Source: Synanceia verrucosa
Taxonomy: Eukaryota > Chordata > Actinopteri > Perciformes > Synanceiidae
DNA: 64,000 nt
Direction of reading: 5' to 3'
NCBI GenBank assembly: GCA_029721515.1
Contig: CM056550.1
Span: 10,729,844-10,793,843 of the forward strand
Under the pieces are notes generated by a model. The model was not told the DNA's origin. It saw only the letters and a list, made by a program, of their open reading frames with translations, and searched no databases. This document shows, piece after piece, positions 56,880 to 64,000 of the stretch. The position numbers were made by a program, and so were the translations under genes. The first letter of the stretch is position 1. Each line of letters begins with the position of its first letter.

Positions 56880-58240
56880 TTCAAGCTTACAAGCTAACAT
56901 GCAAGTAGCTGCAGGTCTGATTTATTGTAAATGAAATCGTTTTGTGCGTTCGTTGCATCGTAGCTACCACAATATTATCATATGTGGCTAAAGGGCGAGA
57001 ACATACTTGTGAGGCTTTTCTTTGTACACTGTCTTCACTCACACATACATATTCATGTGAAAAATGGGCGCTACTTAAGCCTGAAAATCTGGTCTACGTA
57101 GCCTGTTAATGTGGATCATGGGCGCATGTGTGGACATCTCTATGCATTCTGCTGTATACATACTGTATGCTGTTACCAATCCATTTCTGCACTTCTCGCT
57201 TTTTAATATATGAACTGTGCCAACACTTCCTCTTGACCAATATATTATTATAATTTATAATAATAACAATTATGATGATACAATTGTCATTACAATTTTT
57301 AAGTTATACACTTCTCATGCTTGTATAGACAGTTAAAAGTGGCTATCAAACGACCTATTTAAAGGTACCAGAATACAGGAAAAGACATCTACTCTCTTAG
57401 AACTCCTCTGGTGAGGATCAATTCCTCCCCCTGAGACCTTGTATACTTTTCATAGATATATTGACAATACTATTAATTCAGCATGATCCTGATCCCACCA
57501 TCAATGTTATGGGAATACCATAATTTAAATTTCATTATGATATCTTGCTGTTGTGCTTTCATTTTAATTTCTAAACAAAAACTGTCCAATAATCCAAGGA
57601 ATTGTTGGGCTGTATGTTTATCTCACCATTTATGTCTGGATGTTTTTTTATAACTATATCGTCATTTTTGTTTTATTTTTTCATTCTGGTTCTTTGAACA
57701 TATTCAAAATAAAGTTAAGTTGAATTAAATTTCCCTTTACTTTTTTTCTTATTTCTTCCAGCTGAGGTTTTGAGGCTGTTCAGTCCTTACCCTGCATGAG
57801 GTTTACCACAGAGGTCAACCCCACCAGCCATTAATACCAAAAAAAAGAGAAAGACCACATACACACACCTTTTCCTCTGTTTGGCCAAAAGAAAGAACTA
57901 TGACGTCACAAGTCCATCCATGAAAAGAGCCCTTGAAAGGGCAGGATTAGGAGAAAGGAAAATCACATTCCCAAATAAGTTTATAGTATGCCTTGTATAT
58001 GTCAGTTGTGCTATTTAAAATGTCAAAGTTTGGTCAGCTAGCTAATTTGATGGATTCTGCATTCATCAACATCTAAGTAGCACAGATCTTCAAGTAGCTA
58101 CTCATAAAATCTACCCCTGCTTATGACAGTGTGTAAATTTAAAAATACACATAAATGTTGCTTGTCACTGTTGGAAATTACAATTTTTGTATGTACTTCT
58201 CCCATGTATATGTACACAATACACTGATGTCTTTGAAACA
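56880..58240. other. No supported feature
   Basis: AT-rich, no recognisable repeat, RNA gene or protein-coding frame. Confidence 0.5.
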
Positions 58241-58248
58241 TCTCAAGT

Positions 58249-58457
58249 ACCTGGGTTCTCTCCAGGTACTCTGACTTCCTCCCACCATCCAAAAACATGC
58301 ATGGGGATTAGGTTAATTGGCTAATTTAAATTGACCGTAGGTGTGAATGTGAGTGTGAGTGGTTGTCTGTCTCTATGTGTCCTGTGATGAACTGGAGACT
58401 TGTCCAGGGTGTACCCTGCCTTCCGCCCTAAGACAGCTGGGATAGGCTCCAGTCCCC
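58249..58457 (+). repeat. tRNA-derived SINE, 5'-truncated, in the inverted module copy
   Basis: Starts in the GGGTTCTCTCCAGGTACTC part and runs to GGATAGGCTCCAGTCCCC. The tRNA-like head is missing, and module similarity ends here on the left. Confidence 0.75.
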
Positions 58458-58785
58458 AAATACAGCTTACATGTTGATGTATCAGCATTAATACTCGAAT
58501 AATATAATATATGATACAATATGAACTGGAGCAGGTACTTGAGGTACTAAAATTTGAGAAATTTTGTAGAACAGTGTTGTATTGACAGCTAACAGACCAT
58601 TGGTGAAATGTGTTTTGGTAATAATAATAATAGCTGGTTAATGAGTGCTTTACTTTATGTATTTGTGTACTTACTTGATGCCGATAACTGATGGATCAGC
58701 TAGCTCAAAAGTTTTGTCTTCACTTTCTCAGGTGAAATGAGCAGCGTGTCTTCTGTTAAACACTTCAGTTGTGTTCCGTTCTGTT

Positions 58786-58873
58786 CTAATCTGCTTTGAT
58801 CTGTATTCTAATCTGCTTTGATCTGTATTCTAATCTGCTTTGATCTGTATTCTAATCTGCTTTGATCTGTACT
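58786..58873 (-). repeat. 22-bp minisatellite, 4 units, inverted
   Basis: Four units of the reverse complement (CTAATCTGCTTTGATCTG...) in the inverted module copy, again between the two divergent exons. Confidence 0.95.
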
Positions 58874-59089
58874 GTACCTTCTATTATAATTTGCATATTC
58901 CATTACCCGGGCAACCTCAAAGTAACTAAGTATTGTCAAAAATCAATAAGTGCATTATTACACATTAATGTATCTTAATGCATAATGCATGTATACACAC
59001 ACACACACACACACACACATCAGTCTAGTGTCCAGTGAGCAGTCCAGTTAACAACAGACAGAGAGTCTAAGCAGGTCAGTTTTTATCCA

Positions 59090-59189
59090 GACATGCAGTG
59101 TAAATTTGAACTCTACAGCATGTTAAACTGTAGAAAAAGCTTGAATCTCTGCTTGCAGAGGGAATTTTCCAGAGTGGCGCCACAGACGG
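59090..59189 (+). other. Candidate 5' exon of the gene whose coding exons follow
   Basis: Sequence ending CAGAGTGGCGCCACAGACGG before the donor GTAAGTAACC. It is the plus-strand equivalent of the minus-strand exon at 7550. A second possible exon end is at 59486 (GGAGACG|GTAGGTAAC). No ATG with a long frame, so probably untranslated. Confidence 0.4.
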
Positions 59190-59910
59190 GTAAGTAACCT
59201 TAACATTCACGTTGGCAACATCTTTAACAAGTTTTTTTTCAACTGAACATGGTTTTTATAGTTTTATTGTTGTCGGTTGAGGAGATGTTGGCAACATGTA
59301 CCCTTCTGATCGATGATATTATCGAGTCACAGTTGCTAACAGTTCTCATTGAGATAAGATGACCTATGTTAGCTAAGTATTATTTCTGAAGGCTGCTGAC
59401 TGAGATAAGAATACATAGCTGGCATCAAATAAATGCAAAGATAAAATTGTCTCTGCATGAAGGTGAATTGTGCCCGTGGAGACGGTAGGTAACGTTAACT
59501 TGTCATTATTTAGCAAGCTAGCATTATCTGTATTCTACCTTATGTTTATGCCTGTGAAGTGACAGAATATTTGTCATAAATGGTCGAAATGTTTAGTTCA
59601 ACATCGTCTGTCTTATGGTAATGTACTGCCTGTCTTATAGCAACATTTTTACAACCAAATTCATGTTTATTAGTATGCTAATTGCGAGTAAAGCTAATTG
59701 CTAATTAGCCTACTTGCTAGGTCTTTGCCTTGACTGTAACATCTAAATAGGGGAAATTGACCCTCCTATTATATATGTACATAATTATTGTATCTGTGTT
59801 TATACAGCTAAGTTGACATGAAGGCTAAACATGAAAAAAGATATGGTCTACATGTAGCTGTATAGATACAGTATGTCTTCACTGACAGCATGAAGCATTT
59901 GTTAAGCTAG

Positions 59911-60538
59911 ATATGAAGGTGTATGACCAGTCTGACACAGAAGTTGACGCAGAGGTTTTTGATGAAATAGTGAAGGAGTCACATGGAACCTTCTGAGTCA
60001 CGTTGAACAACGAAGAACTTGGTAATCACTGACCATTCAGAAATATGTTCATATTATACTTTGGATGGGATACACACATTAACACTTCTATAAAATATGC
60101 TCCTGTTTTGTTCATATTTCTTAATACACAGTTTCTTCTATGTCATCATCATCATCATCATCATCATCCTCCTCAGCATCATCTGACGATACTATCATTC
60201 TGAACTTCACAGTGTGTGACTGTCCTGAAGAAGCAGACACTGCCGAAGGAAGTCAACCTAAAAGGCCATGCAACATAAACTACGAGGCACAAGCAGTGGG
60301 TAGTGGACAATGTTGTTAAGTCTAATCACGATTTTATTCCATTTGTTGTGGAGTGTTTTTTAAGTAAAAAATTGTGATGGCATATTTTATGTCAATTTAA
60401 GTTGATTGAAAAAATCCTAACAACAAAGCCCGGCGGTGAACGCAACATGCAAGAGTATGCAAAGACCAAATCTCTGACAGATGCCACCAGAAGACAGATG
60501 ATAAACATACTTGCTGCTGAGATGACAGAAACACATGG
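59911..60538 (+). pseudogene. Three-exon remnant of a teleost-expanded (SAMD3-like?) gene with a premature stop
   Basis: Exon 1 59911-60021 (acceptor TAAGCTAG, donor G|GTAATC) encodes KVYDQSDTEVDAEVFDEIV...EEL with TGA at 59994-59996. Exon 2 60132-60295 (acceptor AATACACAG, donor GTGGGT) encodes a serine run, SSDDTIILNFTV and SQPKRPCN. Exon 3 60402-60538 (acceptor AATTTAAG, donor GTAAGTACC) encodes LIEKILTTKPGGERNMQEY and TDATRRQMINILAAEMTE. The phases join correctly (1, then 0). From memory the pattern resembles a large uncharacterised teleost family with SAM-like architecture; function unknown. The next exon is missing, since module repeat resumes near 60815. Confidence 0.6.
60143..60169 (+). 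repeat. (TCA)n coding microsatellite
   Basis: Eight TCA units in exon 2 of the remnant gene, encoding a polyserine run. Such acidic/serine linkers are common in this kind of protein and prone to length change. Confidence 0.95.
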
Positions 60539-60814
60539 GTAAGTACCATAAATGTGTGCTTTAAAGGAACATGGTTGGTATTGTTTTATTGTATTGCCCA
60601 GTGCAAATGCCAATTGAGTGATGGTCATCACTGAATTCATACATCAGGACATCCCCCCCAAAAGTCTCAGACTGACTTATGCACAGAGGATAATTGCTTT
60701 TTTTCCATTAGGAATGGGAACAACACAGGATTTTGTGTGTCAATTGTCGAGGCCCATGTGTCGAATTTTGTTGAATTGTCTGCCTTTTTTTTTTTTTTTT
60801 TTTTTTACAGTAGT

Positions 60815-61605
60815 GGCAGCAACAATGCAGAGGGTGGAAAATATTCTACATTGTACTACATCATTTTAGGCTTAAAGACATGGCTGTAATGTCCAATATT
60901 GACAATCAAAGCAGTGACAATAAAAATGACAGACTTTTGCAAACTTAAAATGTTTATTCAACGTCCCTCTTAATTACCACCAGACCTGTCAGTGCAGACA
61001 GGATTTCACAGCCTCTCTTCTGATGACCGTAACTCCTGATCAGTGTGTGCTATTAAAGGCATTCAGTTGATTCTGAAAGCAGATAAATTGGGCTTTTCAA
61101 CAATATAATGTTTATTACAGTAAAGTACAAACGTTGAATCACAGGTGAGGTTTCACCTCTACACCTGAAAAAAAGGGAGCGCTTCTCCTCACCGTCACTC
61201 TTGAATCCAGTGCCGGTGCCTTGTTATTTACCTTTGACATATTTTATTATTTCTTTACCTTGTGTGCTGAGAGTGCTGTAAATCAGAGTCAGATTCCTCA
61301 TACCTGAAGCTGTTCTGAATCTGATCATTCTATTTCATATTTGATCAATAGTAGTTACACCTCCATGCCCTGTCTGAGCAGGTGAGCCACCTGTTTAATA
61401 GCTGATCACCAGCTCAAATAGCTGTAAATCACTGCCACTCCTAAACTAATCAAATTATCGTATCAATAAAGAATCACAGATGCCGGGTATAAGCACCATT
61501 TATTATTGTTTAATGGTTTACATTGATTTATGATGATGTTTTACTGAAGAAATAAGTTTGAATTTGCTTGTATTTTGAGCTATCTGTGTTGCCATCGTTG
61601 AGTTA
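60815..61605 (-). repeat. Inverted copy of 5890-6663
   Basis: The reverse complement matches from CCACCCTCCGCATTG back to AACTTTGAATTTGCTTG. It places this module edge downstream of the three-exon remnant and shows that segment A lacks about 900 bp (the coding exons) between 6664 and 6835. The poly-T at 60787-60806 sits at the left junction. Confidence 0.85.
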
Positions 61606-63480
61606 TGCATCCCCCCCCATGATACTGCAGCAAGCAGGACGTTCACCTGTGGTGAAGTCCTCTTATTACTAAGAGGTTATTGCAAAGTTTACTTAATGTT
61701 GTAAACTAGGAAAGCTGGGGAGAAAATAAAAGTTTATATAGGCTGAAGACCTATATGCATTTCTAGCCTTTTAAAATAACAAATATAGTGTACGTGATTA
61801 AATGTCAGGTTATTAAATATTATTGCACTGAAATGAAAACAAAAAACAATCAAAGTGGGAAATAATCATTAAAAAGTAAAATAACAATTTATTAGTCAAT
61901 AATATATAAATTATTACTAATAATATATAAAGTAAATAAACTATTAATCAATAATATATTAAGAATGAAATATCAATGTAAATGGACCCTGCGTGCACCG
62001 ATTAATCTCACTCGTTCCTCTTGTAGCATATCAATGAACATAAATAATGAACTTAACTCTTCTCATTTCTGAGTATCTCCCCAGGAAATCCATCTGACAC
62101 TATGTGACACCTAAGTGCAAAAGGCTTAAGTTTTATGACTGGCAGAATAAACAGATAAGACCAGTTCCTCCTCTCTGACCCAAGAAACTCCAGGACATAC
62201 ACCAGGAGGAGGAGTTTTATTGCCCCACATTCCTGCTTTAATCCTGCCAGACACATCCAAAGCTTAATGTGGCCTCTTCCTTTCTCCCTGCCTGGAACAG
62301 AACATTACATTAAGATTTTAATGGTTAACTATGCTTTCATTCCTCAGCTACTGTCATATAAGTATCACTGTCATAATGTCAAACATCAGTCTCCACATAG
62401 ATCCTCTTCCTTTTCCTCCTTCTGATCAGGACTAAATGTGACATGTGGGATTGGTTGTGGATTAACTCTAAAGACACAATCATACATAGATATGCCTGTT
62501 GTAGTACACCTTCCTACATGCTCTGATACCATGGTTCATCTGTGTTGGTTAATTTGTTGATTAATTTTGATTCAATTGGTCAAGTTTTGTTCTATGGTTT
62601 CCTACTATAGGTTGCTTGGTGTCGTTTTACAGCTGAGAGAGAGCTTTCACATAGAGAAACTTTAATAAAGTAAAACACAGCAGTATTAACATTAAATAAG
62701 TTAAAAGAATATCATCTCAGTTAACTTGGTGGATGGGGAGCGACCAGTGGTCACACCCTACTGGACCTTCAACAAAGATCATAAAAAGCCTCAGCTGGTC
62801 TGAGTGCTCTCTCTACTCTTCTTCAGTCCTTCAGTCAGTCAAGTTCTGGTCTTCATCCTCTCCACTGCATCTCTGTTCTCCCTCTTCCACATGCTGGGAG
62901 GGGGAGGGAAACAATTATTATTTCTGTTAGTAGCCTGGTCATTTAGTTTGTCAAACTAATCATTTATTATTAGGTATTTTCTGTGACAGTAGTAGTCTGG
63001 TTATAGTTTGTCAAATAAACATCTCATTTATATAGAACTTGGTTATTTGATTTGTGTATGTCTATAAAGCAAATTGAATCATTGGACACGAGGTCCAAGA
63101 GCTGCCTTAGGTTAAGAGACCCTATCATATCAAATCAAGTTTTCCCTGTTTCCACAAAACTGGATGGTGTTTGTGTGAATCAATAACTTAAGAGTTATTG
63201 ATTATAAATACTGATGTTATACAAATGAATGACTGATTATTCATGTGCTACAGGGAGCGTCTTTGTGCTCAGTGATCCCTGTCAGCTTCTTTCTGTGCAC
63301 TCATCAGCCTGTCCGCCTCCACTGACTAGTTGTTCACTGCTCTTGTAGTCATTTCTGCAGTATTGAGCTGCTCCCTCTGCAGGGAGCTTACTGACCCTAC
63401 AAAAATAAGAAATAAGTCAAGGCTGCATTGTGTTAACATTTATTTGAGTTTGCATGCAAAGTGTAATTGTACTCTCATTC
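61606..63480. other. No supported gene; AT-rich with weak promoter-like pieces
   Basis: 61860-61975 is a TAATATATAAA-type AT-rich tract. 62735-62840 has a TATA-like CATAAAAAG and a pyrimidine-rich continuation that could be LTR-derived, but nothing confirms it. No domain or RNA gene recognised. Confidence 0.45.
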
Positions 63481-63760
63481 CATGTTAGCTGGTTGGACTA
63501 GCTACCCTTCCTGTTAGCGCTGCCCGCCATGGTAGTGGAGGTTTGACTGAGCAGAGTTATAAGTGCTTCAGAAGTACTTATTTGTGCTGAAAGAAATTCT
63601 GATTCTGGTTCTGATTGTCCCACCGAGGAGACGATACACTCCACTCTTTGTAAGACTGCAGCTGTCTTACAGGGACAAGTTTCCTTCTCCGTACTGGTTG
63701 TGAGACTGAACAAAGCTCACCTGAACTGTGAAGGTCATTCTGAGAGGCGTGACTACCTAC

Positions 63761-64000
63761 GTCACTCCTGCTCCACCCACTCCTGGTCCACCTACTCCTG
63801 ATCCACCCACTCCTGCTCCACCTACTCATGATCCACCCACTCCTGCTCCACCTACTCATGCTCCACACACTCATGCTCCACCTACTCCTGGTCCATCTAC
63901 TTCTACTCCACCCACTCATGATCCACCTACTCCTGCTCCACCCACTCATGCTCCACCTACTCCTGGTCCACCCACTCCTGCTCCACCTACTCATGATCCA
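63761..64000 (+). repeat. 15-bp minisatellite running off the window
   Basis: At least 15 units of the pattern CCACCYACTCCTGNT or CCACCYACTCATGNT, with variation at the TCCTG/TCATG position and the last two bases. The minus strand gives an open WSRSR-type pentapeptide repeat (frame 63994-63578), which follows from the 15-bp period and is not evidence of a gene. Confidence 0.95.

Larger units (their letters stand above)
58458..59906 (-). repeat. Inverted copy of the module's divergent promoter region
   Basis: The reverse complement matches 6840-8265. It includes the intron part, the leader exon (minus strand, donor GT at 58674-58673), the 4-unit minisatellite, a (CA)n at 58996-59021 and the opposite 5' exon ending at 59189 with donor GTAAGTAACC. 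The match stops at 59906, where coding exons absent from segment A begin. Confidence 0.85.

Noticed and set aside
63578..63994. 138-residue minus-strand frame of WSRSR repeats
   Set aside because: Direct consequence of the 15-bp minisatellite period; no independent coding evidence.

Overview
This is vertebrate, almost certainly teleost fish, genomic DNA. It is AT-rich and intron-like, with eukaryotic splice signals, nuclear tRNA genes, Tc1-type DNA transposons, CR1/L2- and jockey-like LINEs, tRNA-derived SINE pieces, hAT and Harbinger-type relics and many microsatellites. I see no bacterial genes, operons or CRISPR array, and no complete single-copy host gene. What can be supported is mobile DNA, relics, tRNAs and a repeated two-gene module.

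Layout: (1) 1-18290 is segment A. (2) 18291-18790 is a 500-N assembly gap. (3) 18791-33008 is a spacer holding a third partial copy of the module, a 1.3-kb insertion with an 8-bp target duplication, LTR-like promoter pieces, tRNA-Ser(GCT), a truncated Tc1 copy, a LINE 3' end, tRNA-Gln(TTG) and a BED-finger (hAT) relic. (4) 33009-49747 is segment B, nearly identical to A and in the same orientation. It differs mainly by a 1606-bp Tc1 element present only in B (33822-35427) and a 3136-bp LINE present only in A (15114-18249). Each serves as the other's empty site. Because the A/B match runs to the last base before the N gap, A may be the second haplotype of B left in the assembly instead of a true tandem duplication. 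(5) 49748-64000 carries a repeat inverted relative to 932-1327, a CpG-rich candidate first exon, a 1.75-kb palindrome, two inverted blocks related to segment A, and a minisatellite that runs off the end.

The most interesting structure is a module seen at 7.5-9.2 kb, 42.1-43.8 kb, 19.6-22.3 kb and (inverted) 58.7-60.6 kb. Two 5' exons point away from each other, each ending in a near-consensus splice donor. Between them lie a dinucleotide repeat and a 22-bp tandem repeat present 5, 5, 3 and 4 times. The rightward transcript leads to an exon with an unrecognised acidic ORF, open in A and frameshifted in B. The opposite transcript, best preserved at 58.7-60.6 kb, leads to three phase-compatible exons of a protein I think belongs to a teleost-expanded uncharacterised (SAMD3-like) family, broken by one in-frame stop. 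Whether this is a decayed divergent gene pair or cargo of a larger mobile element cannot be settled from the sequence alone.
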